DNA from: Balaenoptera acutorostrata
Taxonomy: Eukaryota > Chordata > Mammalia > Artiodactyla > Balaenopteridae
DNA: 64,000 nucleotides
Reading direction: 5' to 3'
Assembly: GCF_949987535.1 (NCBI RefSeq)
Contig: NC_080067.1
Location: 68,076,128-68,140,127 of the forward strand
A program made the position numbers and the translations under genes. Below the pieces are notes generated by a model. It did no database searches and was not told where the DNA came from. It was given only the letters and a program-made list of their open reading frames with translations. Shown here piece by piece: positions 44,241 to 54,869 of this stretch (position 1 is its first letter; the number at the start of each line of letters is the position of its first letter).

Positions 44241-44659
44241 GGATGGGCACCCACTGCTAGATTTGGCTACAGGTCACCTGGACTGCCATCACCATTGTCA
44301 CTGCTGTGAATAATGGAGGGGAAGGGGTTGGGGGAGGCCCTGAAAGAACCTGGTGGCCTTGGGACTCAGGGGAGGCCCATTAATAAGAAGTAAGGACCCA
44401 AAGCTGGTCTTGACAGACTTGCTGTGAATGGCAGGCAAGGCCAGATTACATGCCCGTTATACTCTGCTGTAAATTCACATCTCCCAATGCCTATCACGGT
44501 GTAGCCAGGAAGTTCATTTTCTCAAAGGTCTTGTCCTCAAAAGGCCAATTTTGCCAAAGGAAGGATGTGGGCCTGCAGGCATGGGGGAGGGTGGGAGGGA
44601 GAGGGGCTCCATGCTGGGTGAGGACAGGAGTTAGTGCCTGGACTGGGTCTGTATAACTC
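44241..44659. other. Unassigned sequence
   Basis: No repeat or exon recognised. Confidence 0.4.
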
Positions 44660-44831
44660 TCACCAAAAGATAAAGACCCTGCCCTCAAGGAATTTACAGT
44701 CGATGAGTAGAAGCCGTCAGGAGAAGAGCGAAGTGGTCCACGGAGGAGGATGTGCCGAAAGGGTCTGGATGACGACTCAGGGGAGGTGACATTTCAGCCC
44801 AGTGGGGTGTTCTCCAGCATGGTCGAGGAGT
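44660..44831 (-). mobile_element. L2 fragment, left of a SINE
   Basis: 'accctgccctcaaggaattt' followed by 'acagtcgatgagtag' and 'aggggaggtgacatttcagc' are inverted L2. It appears to continue after the SINE. Confidence 0.7.
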
Positions 44832-44844
44832 CTGAAATCTTTTT

Positions 44845-45158
44845 TTTTTTTTTTTTAGTTATTTGCCTTTCTTTTATTTATTTATTTATTTATTTATGGC
44901 TGTGTTGGGTCCTAGTTTCTGTGCGAGAGCTTTGTCTAGTTGCGGCGAGCAGGGGCCACTCTTCATCGCGGTGCGCAGGCCTCTCACTATCGCGGCCCCT
45001 CTTGTTGTGGAGCACAGGCTCCAGACGCGCAGGCTCAGCAATTGTGGCTCACGGGCCCAGTTGCTCCGCGGCATGTGGGATCTTCCCAGACCAGGGCTCG
45101 AACCCGTGTCCCCTGCATTGGCAGGCAGATTCTCAACCACTGCGCCACCAGGGAAGCC
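44845..45158 (-). mobile_element. CHR SINE (A-type)
   Basis: Inverted copy with a long poly-T/(TTTA)n tail and flanks 'ctgaaatcttttt' on both sides (44832 and 45159). A 201-codon frame (44750-45355) runs through it from an ATG and is SINE-derived for most of its middle. Confidence 0.93.
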
Positions 45159-45171
45159 CTGAAATCTTTTT

Positions 45172-45400
45172 AACATTCGTTAGCGGATTCTGTTGTGCAG
45201 ACGGGTTTAGGGCATGGCTAGCGGCTGGTGGGAAGGCATCTTGGGCAGAGGGTACTGCATGCGCAGAGGAAGGGAGGTGGGCTGAGGGCACACAGGAAAT
45301 GGGCAACAGTCAAATGTGTCTGGAAACGGTCCTTTGGGGAAAAAGAAGGAGATGATATGACTCGGGTGGGAGGATGGACTTGAAATGCCTTTTTGTTAGA
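45172..45400 (-). mobile_element. L2 fragment, right of a SINE
   Basis: 'ctgcatgcgcagaggaaggg' and following G/A-rich text fit inverted L2 continuing from 44831. Confidence 0.5.
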
Positions 45401-45424
45401 ACCCTTTACAATAACTCCCCCAGG

Positions 45425-45650
45425 AAGCAATAATCCATTTCAGTCCTCTGCGCGCGGTGCTGATTTGCCCATGTTGCGGGGAGATCTGGTGCCGATTACC
45501 AGGTTTCGGTGCATTAAGTAATGCAACAATAAAATTTGGGTCATTGCAGCACAAAGTCCCCTTTATTTTGACAAGTGTAGTTTTTACTATGAAGTGTTAT
45601 CATAAATAATTAAATTAAACCGGCAAATGGCTTGTAGTATGCTTTGCTGC
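45425..45650. promoter_or_regulatory. Candidate enhancer / conserved non-coding element
   Basis: Repeat-free AT-rich island. The inverted repeat GCATTA-AG-TAATGC (45511-45524) is a paired homeodomain-type site. It is followed by 'gcaacaataaaatttggg' and 'cataaataattaaattaaac'. This is the sharpest homeodomain-like palindrome that I noticed in the window. Confidence 0.4.
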
Positions 45651-46049
45651 AGTAACAAAATCTCTGTAACCCCAGACACTAAGCCACTCCTTTGGGGGGG
45701 TTCTTGGCTCAGAACCATTGGGGAATTTTTCATAGCTCGAGTATTGGAACTAGTCAAGGGAGAGGGTAGAGTGGAAGGTTCATCTCACTCCCCTGCTGTC
45801 ACCTTTCCACCAGTGTGTCCCCATTTGGCTGTGTCCCATCCTGTCGTCTGACCTGTGGTCTCTTGAATCTGAAGGGATTGCTCCCCAGCCCTCGGCTGGC
45901 CTGGGACGGAGGGGTCGAGGGCTCAGAGCACATACTGGGCAGTCTTTTTTTTTTTTTAATAACACCTGCCCAGGTACCAGGTACGTGCTTTGGATCTTAG
46001 GGTGGAAGGGCTTGTAGGGACTCTCCAGACCATCCGACCACCCACCTGC
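45651..46049. other. Unassigned sequence
   Basis: No repeat or exon recognised. Confidence 0.4.
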
Positions 46050-46160
46050 ACTTGCTGCTCCCATCATTTTATAAACAGGGAAATTGAGGCCCAGGGAAAT
46101 GAGTGACTTTCCCTGGTGCTTGTTGGCTGATGAACAGGGATGTGCAATATGCAGAGTGTG
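46050..46160 (-). mobile_element. MIR fragment
   Basis: 'cattttataaacagggaaat' followed by 'tgaggcccagggaaatgag' is inverted MIR. Confidence 0.7.
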
Positions 46161-47599
46161 AGTGGAGAAGACTCAGAGACTCGAAGACTGGACATGCTGG
46201 AGGGACAGGGCTGCAGGACAGAAAAGGAAGTCGTGGGGAGGGTAGAGAGAAGGGGAAGCAAGGAAAGAGGCAGGAGTGAGTTTTGTTGGAGTGTGGGGAG
46301 CTTTGAACCAGGCTCTTAGGGGACATACAGGAGGAGACCCTGAGGAATAATCATCAGAATCCTCAAGCATCCAGACCACTGCCCACTATATCTAGACAGT
46401 TCTTAAAATAAGCAAGAGAGAAGCAGAGAGATCTTTCCAGTAGAGAGGGGAAAAAACGTGCTGGAGAGAATCCTGAGAGGCAGAATGTGCTGGTTACAAA
46501 CAGGGAGGAGTTTTCAGACCCTCCTCAAGGTGACTGGACAGCCTTTTCCTCCTCTCCCATCCACTCCATCCCCCCACCCACCCTCTTCCATCATCCTGCC
46601 TGCTGGACATCCAAGCACCAGCTTCCCTCCTCCTCCTGGGGCCCTTAGCTAAGGTGGCAGCTGGTAACTGGGTTGGAGAGGGGTGCGTTTCTGTCATCGC
46701 CTCTTCGGGAGGTATTCCAGGCCTGTGAGACTCTGTGCAGGGACAGTTCCATTCTTAGAGCCAGAATTCCCAGCAAGAGTTCCAGAACCCAGGCTCCCTC
46801 AGAGTCCCAGGCCACTTCCAGGAACTTCCAGGGTCTCCGGACTGAGCCAGCTCTGGGGAGAGCATCCTGTCTGGAGGAGCTCGTCAGAATGAGGTGCCTG
46901 ACAGTCCACATGGCCTTTCTGCCCGCCCCCTCAGACCGGGTGTTTTTCATAGCACCTTCAGTGGAAAGGAAAGCATGTTGTTCTAACTCCAAGGAACTCT
47001 GAGCTGTGTAAACAATAGACATGGAGCTTGGAACAAAAACCACCTGCGGGGCAGACAGAGCTGTACCAGAAATTCCAAAGAGAAGGTGGCTGAGACTCCA
47101 GTGTTCCAAGGTGGTGTTTAACAGTGCCCACTCTCAGATGCTGGTGTGGTGTCAGGTGGCATGGGGTTTTGGCCGGGGCTGTTGATCTTCCGTTGGAGGG
47201 TGGTGGCCCCTTCTGTCTCCCCACCACCCAATGCCTCCTTCACAGGGAGCGTGCACAGGGGGAGGGGGAGCGAGCCCAGCTGACCTGGAAAACCCGACCG
47301 AGGAGGCCTGTGCCAGCTGGGAAGCCAGCTCACTGGCCCTCTCCACCTCCCACAGGCCTATGGGTTCAAGGCCACCCCTTGGGCAGTGGTGGCAGGGCAG
47401 AGGTGAGAGGAAGAGGGGATTCGCACACTAGGTGGTATCTGAAACTGCTCCCAGAAACCCACGGGTAAACTGTGTCCTCAGGGAGTTTCTTCTGAAATGA
47501 CTTGCCCTCCCTTCTGGCCTCCCCCTCCTCTGAGCCCCAAGGCTGACCTGGGTACCCTCCTCTGTGCCTCACTGTACCCTGTCACCCTCAAACCGTATC
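46161..47599. other. Unassigned, repeat-poor
   Basis: Overlapping short frames on both strands. No recognisable protein. Confidence 0.4.
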
Positions 47600-47680
47600 T
47601 CAAGTCTGTCACCTACCTGCCTCTGTGCCCACTTCCATATACAGTAGGTGCTCAATAAATCCTTGTTGAACAGAACACGG
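47600..47680 (+). mobile_element. L2 3' end
   Basis: 'acagtaggtgctcaataaat' followed by 'ccttgttgaacag' is the L2 terminus. Confidence 0.8.
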
Positions 47681-48825
47681 TGTCTCTAGACAAGGCCTGA
47701 TATTTGGCGCTTCTTCAGGGCTGATGGCTTTAGTGGGTGGCCTGGTCCCCTGGCCGCAGCTGCACTTGGCCTTGGGGGACCAGTTGGGGAGGAGGCCTGG
47801 GAGTCAGAGCCGTGGCACCGCCCTCAATCCAGCCGCCCGGTCTGTTCCCTGTCACAGCCGGAGCCTATCTCCTCCTCGCCAAGCGGGTCTGTGGCTACTG
47901 CATTCCCTCCCTGTCAGGCACTGAGGGGATGTGTGTGTGGCCACGTTGGGGGGAGGGGACTTTAAACAAACAGCCCTGGTCCCAGTCAGTGCCAAGGCTC
48001 ACCGCACCCCACCCGCCGCCCCCCCAGACAGACGCGGCTCGCTGGACCGTGTGACAAGGAGCCAGCAGAATTCATTTAGCACAAAAAGATTTGGTGCTCT
48101 GTCTCCCACTCCCCCGGCCAGACCAGATAGCGCCTGGGTACCCCTCCTGCTCTCCCTCCCGCCTTGGGCCTTTCACCCCCTAATCCTCCAAGTGGGGAGC
48201 GGTCACATGGGCCCCCAGCTCTCGACAGGAAGCTGTCGGCACTGCTGGCATGCGGGGCCGGCTCCCTCACCACCGGGAAGGCAGGCTGCCGTCCCCCAGC
48301 CCGGCTCGCTGAAACCCAACCCCTCCTTCCAGCTGCAGCTCGAGAAAGCCCTAGGCCCGGCCTTCCCCGGGGACTCTGCAGCCTGCAGATCTCACGGTCA
48401 GGGAATTTCCCCCGCATAGTGTTCCAAGCTGGCAGAGCCTCCGGAACAATAGGCAGGGAGAGACAGCGACCATCTCCCCCTGCACCGAACCCCGACCAAT
48501 CCAGGGAAGCGGAGACCCAGAGGACAGAGACCATCACTCCTGGGGAGGCCCGTGCCTTGGGAAGAAATCCCTGGAGGATCCAGGCCCAGATCAGTTTGGA
48601 GAAGTCAGTCCCCAATTCTTCCAGCCCTTTCCTCCCAGGGAGGAAACTCACCTATGCTCGCCCTGACATCCCAATGGCCATGCGTGGTGAGCGACCCTGT
48701 GTCAGAGTCAGGCCTGCTCAGAAAGGCCTCCCATGCTCCGCAGAGAAGGGGATTGTGGCTGGGTAGTTGGGAGGCTCAGGTTCCAGAACAGTCACTAATT
48801 CCTTTACCTGGGGAAAAGCCTATTT
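47681..48825. other. Unassigned, GC-rich; two overlapping long frames judged spurious
   Basis: Frames of 200 codons (+, 48164-48766) and 191 codons (-, 48076-48651) overlap. The plus frame opens with TTG. Both are rich in Pro, Arg, Ser and Gly, with no domain I recognise. Simultaneous openness of both strands is expected in GC-rich DNA. Confidence 0.45.
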
Positions 48826-48847
48826 AAAAAAAAAAAAGGGGGGGGGG
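48826..48847. repeat. A12G10 homopurine tract
   Basis: Twelve A followed directly by ten G. Confidence 0.9.
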
Positions 48848-48944
48848 CTTTTATTGCTCCTAAGACAGACTTCCTCAAACTCAGCTAATAAACGGTTGTC
48901 AAGCAGCAGTCCTGGTAACAGTAGAATAGAATGGACAGATCCCG

Positions 48945-49090
48945 TAAAGCCAGGAATGGTTTGAACGCCAATTTCACCACTTACTAGCCATGGGGCTGGT
49001 TCAGCTGGAGGGATCCCCTGAGATACGTTATAAACAGCTCTGTGCCTCATTTTTCTCACTTGTAATATGGGACTATTATTGCCATGCCTG
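48945..49090 (+). mobile_element. MIR fragment
   Basis: 'atttcaccacttactagcca' and 'ctgtgcctcatttttctcac' followed by 'ttgtaatatggga' are MIR. Confidence 0.8.
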
Positions 49091-49170
49091 CCTCCATTCA
49101 TTTAGCGACCATGAAGTACCTACTATGTGTCAGTCATTTAGTTGCTGGAGACTAAAAACTAACAGCATCT
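49091..49170 (-). mobile_element. L2/MIR 3'-end fragment
   Basis: 'cattcatttagcgaccatga' followed by 'agtacctactatgtgtcagt' is the inverted shared L2/MIR terminus. Confidence 0.65.
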
Positions 49171-49234
49171 CCACCCGAAGGGTCACATCCAATAGTGTGT
49201 ATGAAGGTGCTTGGAAAACTGAAATGTTGAAATA

Positions 49235-49560
49235 AACAGATAAGGACCAGCTGTAATGATCTCATTAACTTCCTGCAAATGAGGCTGCTAAAGTGATTTT
49301 TAAAGTTCTTAAAAAAGGTTTTAGGTAAACCAGACCTGTCTCTGTAATCTGGCCTGCACTATTTATTTGCTTAACAAACTGTTTCTTCATAGATAGTGTA
49401 AAAGGAAAGACTTCAGACCCGCCTGAGGCAGAATGTATCCCAAATTCAGAGTTACTGGGGTTGCTCTGAATTAATTAGGTCTTTCTGTAGCTTAATGTAT
49501 AAACCTGGGCTCAGGAAATTTGGCCTTTAAAGCAGGTACCCTTTCAAATGATGTGGATTT
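49235..49560. promoter_or_regulatory. Candidate conserved non-coding element
   Basis: Repeat-free AT-rich block with 'gtaatgatctcattaacttc', 'actatttatttgcttaacaa' and 'ctctgaattaattaggtctt'. Low certainty. Confidence 0.3.
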
Positions 49561-49874
49561 CATGTGACTATTTTAACTTCACTTCAGCTCCATTACCCTT
49601 TATGGGCTGCAGGGGTGGTAGGGGGAGAGGGAGGGGAGGGATCTGGTGCAAGTCTGCTTCCGTGTGAGTGAGGAGCCAAAGGAACTGTAAAACAGCCTTC
49701 CCCCAACCCAGTAAATTCACACTTTCAGCCCCGGGGGCGGGGGCCTCCTCCAGCCCGGGTGAAGGCAAGTGCGAAGGCTCCCAGTCCTAGTTTTGCGGCT
49801 GGTTGCCTGCTGGGGTTTCCTTCTTCAACCTCTCACTGGCCCCTCACAGTCTTTGGACCGCATCCCCCCTCACC
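49561..49874. other. Unassigned sequence
   Basis: No repeat or exon recognised. Confidence 0.4.
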
Positions 49875-51512
49875 AACTTTACTGAGGTATAATTGACAAA
49901 TAACATTATATATATTTAAAGTTTACAGTGTGATGATCTGATATACATTGTGAAATGATTACCTCAGCTAAGTAACATATGTATCACCTCACATAGTTAC
50001 CCTTTTTTTGGTGATAATACTTACGATCTCTTAGCAAATTTCAAGTATACAATACAGTGTTATTCACTATAGTCACTAGGCTGTACATCATCCTCAGAAC
50101 TTCTTCATCTTATGACTGAAAGTCTGTATGCTTTGACCAACATCTCCCATTCCCCCTCATCTCCCAGCCCTTGGCAACTACCATTCTACTCTGTTTCTGT
50201 GAGTTTGACTTTTTTTCTTTAGATTCCACCTGTATGTTTTACCATAAGATATTTGTCTTTCTCTGTCTGAATTATTTCTCTTAGCATAAATGCCCTCCAA
50301 TTTCATTCATGCTGTTGCAAATGGTAGGATTTCCTTCTTTTTTAAGGCCACCGTATAAATATATCACATCTTCTTTATCCATTCATTTGTCGACAGACAT
50401 TTAGGTTGTTTCCATATCTTGGCTTTGTGAATAATGCGGCAATGAACATAGGAGTGCAGATATCTCTTTGACATAGTGATTTCATTTCCTTTGAATATAT
50501 GCCCAGAGGGGGATTGCTGGATCAAATGTTCTATTTCTAGTTTTTTGAGGAATCTCCATACTGTTTTCCATAGTGGCTGCACCAATTTACATTCCCACCA
50601 ACAGTACAAGAGGGTTCCCTTTTCTCCTCATCCTCACCAACACCTGTTATCTCTTATATTTTTGATAATAGACATCTTAACAGCTGTGGGATGATAAGTC
50701 ACTGTGGTTTTGGTTTGCATTTCCCTGATAATTAATGATGTTGGGTACTTTTGCATATATCTGTTGGCCATTTGTATGTCTTTGGAAAAATGTCTGTTCA
50801 GGTCCTTTGCCCATTTTTTAATAGAGTTATTATTATTTGCTGTTTTTAAAAAAAATTTATTTATTTAATTTTGGCTGTGTTGGGTCTTTGTTTCTGTACG
50901 AGGGCTTTCTCTAGTTGTGGCAAGCGGGGGCCACTCTTCATCGCGGTGCGCGGGCCTCTCACTGTCGTGGCCTCTCTTGTTGCGGAGCACAGGCTCCAGA
51001 CGCGCAGGGTCAGTAGTTGTGGCTCACGGGCCTAGTTGCTCCGCGGCATGTGGGATCTTCCCAGACCAGGGCTCGAACCCGTGTCCCCTGCATTGGCAGG
51101 CAGATTCTCAACCACTGTGCCACCAGGGAAGCCCATTATTTGCTATTGAGTTGTAAGAGTTCCTATGTGTTTTGGATATTAAATCATTTTTGGATACATG
51201 GTTTGCAAATATTCTCTCCTAATCCACATGTTGCCTTTTCATTCTGTTCATTGTTTCTTTTGCTGTGCAGAAACTTTTTAGTTTGGTGTAGTCCCACTTA
51301 TTTATTTTTGCTTTGGGTGCCTGGGCTTTTGGTGTCAAATCCAAAGAATAATTGCCAAGAACCAATATCGAGGAGCTTTTCCTCTATATTTCTTCTAGGA
51401 GTTTTAAGGACTCAGGTCTTATGTTTAACTCTTGAATCCATTTTGAATTGATTTTTGTGTCTGGGATAAGATAGGGGTCCAGTTTCATTCTTTTGCATGT
51501 GGCTGTCCAGTT
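49875..51512 (-). mobile_element. L1M 3' end (about 1.3 kb), split by a SINE
   Basis: The inverted 3' UTR and ORF2-end text is long and clear: 'tttactgaggtataattgac', 'tatgactgaaagtctgtatg', 'attcatttgtcgacagacat', 'cctgataattaatgatgttg', and after the SINE 'attctgttcattgtttcttt' and 'cattttgaattgatttttgt'. It is the largest single LINE piece here. No intact frame. Confidence 0.92.
50842..51134 (-). mobile_element. CHR SINE (A-type) inside the L1
   Basis: A perfect 10-bp target duplication, 'attatttgct', flanks it (50832-50841 and 51135-51144). The L1 text reads straight through once the SINE and one duplicate are set aside. Confidence 0.95.
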
Positions 51513-51699
51513 GGACTTCTTATTCTGGCTTGTGGTGGCCTCCAGACTCCCCAGCCATCAGAGTGCCGCCTGGGCTCCAGGTCACTCTCTCATTTAAGAA
51601 TCTCTTGGCTAATTCTGAAACTCTTCAGCCCCCACCCACGGATCTTTCCCACCTCCTCTTATTACCTGCTCAGTGGGATTCCAGGTCAACTGTCCCTTT

Positions 51700-52029
51700 A
51701 GCCAGTCTAATACCATAGCCCCTAGCCACATGTGACTAGTCTGAACTCAGCACTTGTGGCCAGTCCGAACTGTGCTCTTAGTGTAAAATATATACCAGAT
51801 TTTGAAGACTCAGGATGAAAAACGTAATGTGAAATATCTCATTATAATTTTTATATTGATAACACATTGCAATAGTAATGTTATAGATATATTGCATTAA
51901 ATCACATATATTTAAAAAATTAATTTCACCTATTTTTTTTAACTTTTTAATGTGGCTACTAGAAAATCTGAAATTGCATCTCTGGCTCCCATTCGTGGCT
52001 CACATTATGCTTCTACTGGACGGTGCTGC
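51700..52029. mobile_element. hAT-like non-autonomous DNA transposon (MER class)
   Basis: 'cccctagccacatgtgacta' at one end and 'tctactggacggtgctgctc' at the other, with 'tttttaatgtggctactaga' inside, belong to an abundant old mammalian DNA element whose ends are inverted repeats. I do not recall its exact name. The left inverted end is worn. Confidence 0.65.
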
Positions 52030-52084
52030 TCTAGAGCATCAAGTAGTACAGAAGTGCCTGGGCTGGGGGTAGGCAGATTTCAGT

Positions 52085-52230
52085 GACCTTCCTGAATCTC
52101 TGCTTCCCTTTTTTGAAACAGGATTAAAAGTACCTGCTTCAGGTGATCGTTGTGAGAACTCAGGTGAGTTACCAGTTGTGAGAGTGCCTAGTGTGTACAA
52201 GTTAACATAATACATGTTGGTTTCCTTTCC
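52085..52230 (+). mobile_element. MIR fragment
   Basis: 'gaaacaggattaaaagtacc' followed by 'tgcttcaggtgatcgttgtgag' resembles the MIR 3' half. Confidence 0.55.
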
Positions 52231-52261
52231 AAATCACGTTTTGAAACACCTCCTGGAGCAG

Positions 52262-52785
52262 TGGGTCTCCATCTGGGATGCACCCAGATTCACCTGGGCA
52301 GTTTCTTTTTTTAAAAAATAAATTTATTTATTTATTTTTATTTGTTTATTTTTGGCTGCACTGGGTCTCCGTTGCTGTGTGAAGGCTTTCTCTAGTTGCA
52401 GTGAGCAGGGGCTACTCTTCGTTGCAGTGCGCGGGCTTCTCATTGTGGTGTCTTCCCTTGTTGCGGAGCACAGGCTCTAGGCACGCGGGCTTCAGTAGTT
52501 GGGGCACGCAGGCTCAGTAGTTGTGGCACACAGGCTTAGTTGCTCCGTGGCATGTGGGATCTTCCCAGACCAGGGCTCGAACCCGTGTACCCTGCATTGG
52601 CAGGCAGATTCTTAACCACTGTACCACCAGGGAAGCCCTCACCTGGGCAGTTTAAAAAAAAAATGTGCCCAGGCCTGGGTCCCATTCTGGTTTAATTGGT
52701 CTGTGAGGCCTGGGCATCAGCATAATTTCAAAGCTCCCCAGGTGATTCTCATGCCTAGCCAGGGTTGAAAACCCCCGATCTAGAA
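52262..52785 (+). mobile_element. MER5-like hAT element split by a SINE
   Basis: 'gtgggtctccatctgggatg' starts it, and 'ccaggtgattctcatgccta' followed by 'gccagggttgaaaacccc' ends it. The SINE at 52305-52638 interrupts it. Confidence 0.75.
52305..52638 (-). mobile_element. CHR SINE, full length (B-type)
   Basis: A perfect 15-bp target duplication, 'tcacctgggcagttt', flanks it (52290-52304 and 52639-52653). Confidence 0.95.
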
Positions 52786-52859
52786 CTGTTTGCTCCTTCA
52801 CCCCTCAATGCTCTGACTCCCTTCCTTTACATAGTGTCCCTTTAGCATTTTACATGTGT

Positions 52860-53060
52860 TTTGTGCTACTTTAATTATAACCAATGTTTCTGAAAGCCTA
52901 CCAAATACCTGGCACTTTACATATATTGCCTCTAATCCTTCCCACAACTCTGTGAGTAAATTAGATTAACCCCATTCTGCAGATGAGGAAGCTGGGGCTT
53001 AGAAAGGTTAAAGTAACTTACTTGTTCAATAAGTGGAGGGGAGTCAGGGGGAAGCACTCC
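52860..53060 (-). mobile_element. MIR SINE
   Basis: 'ctaccaaatacctggcactt', 'ccccattctgcagatgagga' and 'gaaaggttaaagtaacttac' are inverted MIR. Confidence 0.85.
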
Positions 53061-53124
53061 ACCCAGAGAAGTCTAACTCCAGAGTGCAAGCCATTGACCA
53101 TGAGACTACACTGTCTTTGTTTTA

Positions 53125-53235
53125 AATTCTACAGTAACTAGACTGTAAGCTTCTGGGGGCAGGGATGGTTTCTTCTTGTTTGCAGCAGGACTCAAAAAAT
53201 GCATTCAGTAGCCCCTTGATAAATACCTAATAAAC
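53125..53235 (+). mobile_element. L2 3'-end fragment
   Basis: 'actagactgtaagcttctgg' followed by 'gggcagggatggtttcttc' is L2. Confidence 0.8.
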
Positions 53236-53729
53236 CTCAGAGTATCTGTTTGAGAGCCTCCTTGAGCAGGCTGATGGGCTGGGGGCCCACCTGGGGATGA
53301 GGAAGGATTGGTGTCTGTGCTGCTCTCCAGCAGTGGGCCGGGGGCTCTCAGGGCTGCCTTCCGCAGGCAGGCCCCTAACAAGTGCAGGAAGGCTCTGGAA
53401 AGGACAGCAGGCATCTGACAGAGGCTCCTTGGTTTCCAGTCTAACACTCTTCTACAATCAGTCTCTCCTGGCAACTCTCTGGCCCAGAAGCAATGTTGAG
53501 AACCCAGGTTCTGCAGAGCCAAGAAGGCAAGGGGCCTGATTTGTGTGGCTCTGAGTTGGTGGCAGGTGCTCCAACCTCACCGCAGCTGTGCCTCCCTGAC
53601 TCACAGGCCCCCTCCCCGGTCTGCTGCAACCAAGGGCTCTTGGATTTTCTGGACCAGATCTGAGTCCATATAATTTTATTCTTTTCAAAATAGGAGGTTT
53701 ATTAAAGGTTGACTAAATGTGATTCAAAT
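53236..53729. other. Unassigned sequence
   Basis: No repeat or exon recognised. Confidence 0.4.
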
Positions 53730-53739
53730 TTTCTACTTT

Positions 53740-53938
53740 AAAAAAATTATTTTATTTTTTTGAATTTTATTTTATTTATTTATTTTTATACAGCAGGTTC
53801 TCATTAGTCATCCATTTTATACACATCAGTGTATACATGTCAATCCCAATCTCCCAATTCATCACACCACCACCACCCTGCCCCCGCTGCTTTCCCCCCT
53901 TGGTGTCCATACGTTTGTTCTGTACATCTGTGTCTCTA
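53740..53938 (-). mobile_element. Young cetartiodactyl-type L1, 5'-truncated
   Basis: 'atacagcaggttctcattag', 'cagtgtatacatgtcaatcc' and 'ttggtgtccatacgtttgtt' match the 3' part of lineage-specific L1s of cetartiodactyls. A 10-bp target duplication, 'tttctacttt', is visible at 53730-53739 and 53939-53948. Only about 200 bp were inserted. Confidence 0.8.
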
Positions 53939-54174
53939 TTTCTACTTTTGTAAGACTTCAGATACAAACATTCTTAAATCAGGGGTTGGAAACCTTTGCC
54001 TTGACCCACACAGTGGACCCCCCTACAGTCGTCCAAAAGGAGGACAGGCCAACTGCACAGCAACATGGGAAGATGATTTTATGTCATGACAAGCGATGGG
54101 AAAATCCATCCACATTCTGAAAATGGCATAATAACAATTATTTTTTAAAGTTTTTAATAAAAAAGAGGTGAGAG

Positions 54175-54310
54175 AGCTAGGAAGGAACTACACGAGAGTG
54201 TTACCAGTGATTGTGTTATGGTGGTAAAATTACAGTTAATTCTTTTTCTTCTATTTGCCAAATCTTCTGTAGTATGTCTATATGACTTTTACAATAAGTG
54301 GAAAGAAAAA
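54175..54310 (+). mobile_element. L1M 3'-end scrap
   Basis: 'tttgccaaatcttctgtagt' followed by 'atgtctatatgacttttaca' resembles the L1M 3' terminus. Confidence 0.45.
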
Positions 54311-54869
54311 TTATTTTGGGGTGATCCATCCCAACAAAAACCATAGGATTTGATGTGCACTCTGTCGTTCTCTGCCTCAGTCCAGGCCACCTCACCCTCA
54401 CTCCTTCCTGGGAGATGACAAGAAAAGAGGGGGGAAGCCAGCCAGGCCCCGCCCTGGGGTGAGGACTCCGACATTTTTCCCCACAGCCAGTCTGGGAGTG
54501 GAAGACTGGAGAGTTGCCTCTCCTCAGCCCGACCCGCTCCAGGACCAGGGTCCTTGGCCTCCATAATCAGGCCCCTGCTGCTCTTCTGGGGCTCCCCGGT
54601 GCCTCCCCCAGGTTTGGAGGCGAGCGCTGGAGCAGGTCGCTTTGGACACCCGTGCCGGCTAGGCACAAGGGCAGGGCAGCCCTGTGGTTTCGTCTGGTGT
54701 GTGCAGGCTTGGCGGGGGTCCAGAAGTGCAGTTACTGAGGGAAAACAATGTCCCCTTTCCTCTTAGGCTCTCTCCTCTCCCTGGTGTGGCTGGGAACCCT
54801 ACCCAGAAGCTAGCCCAGCCTCGCCCAGCCTGCCATTTTGGGCTGACAGGACAAGCAGGCAATGGGTAG
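54311..54869. other. Unassigned, GC-rich
   Basis: No repeat or exon recognised. Frames on both strands look chance. Confidence 0.4.

Noticed and set aside
44750..45355. 201-codon frame starting at ATG
   Set aside because: Its middle is an antisense CHR SINE and its ends are L2, with no independent protein signal.
48076..48766. Overlapping frames of 200 (+) and 191 (-) codons as a possible gene
   Set aside because: The plus frame opens with TTG, both strands are open at once in GC-rich DNA, and composition is Pro/Arg/Ser rich without any recognisable domain or splice context.
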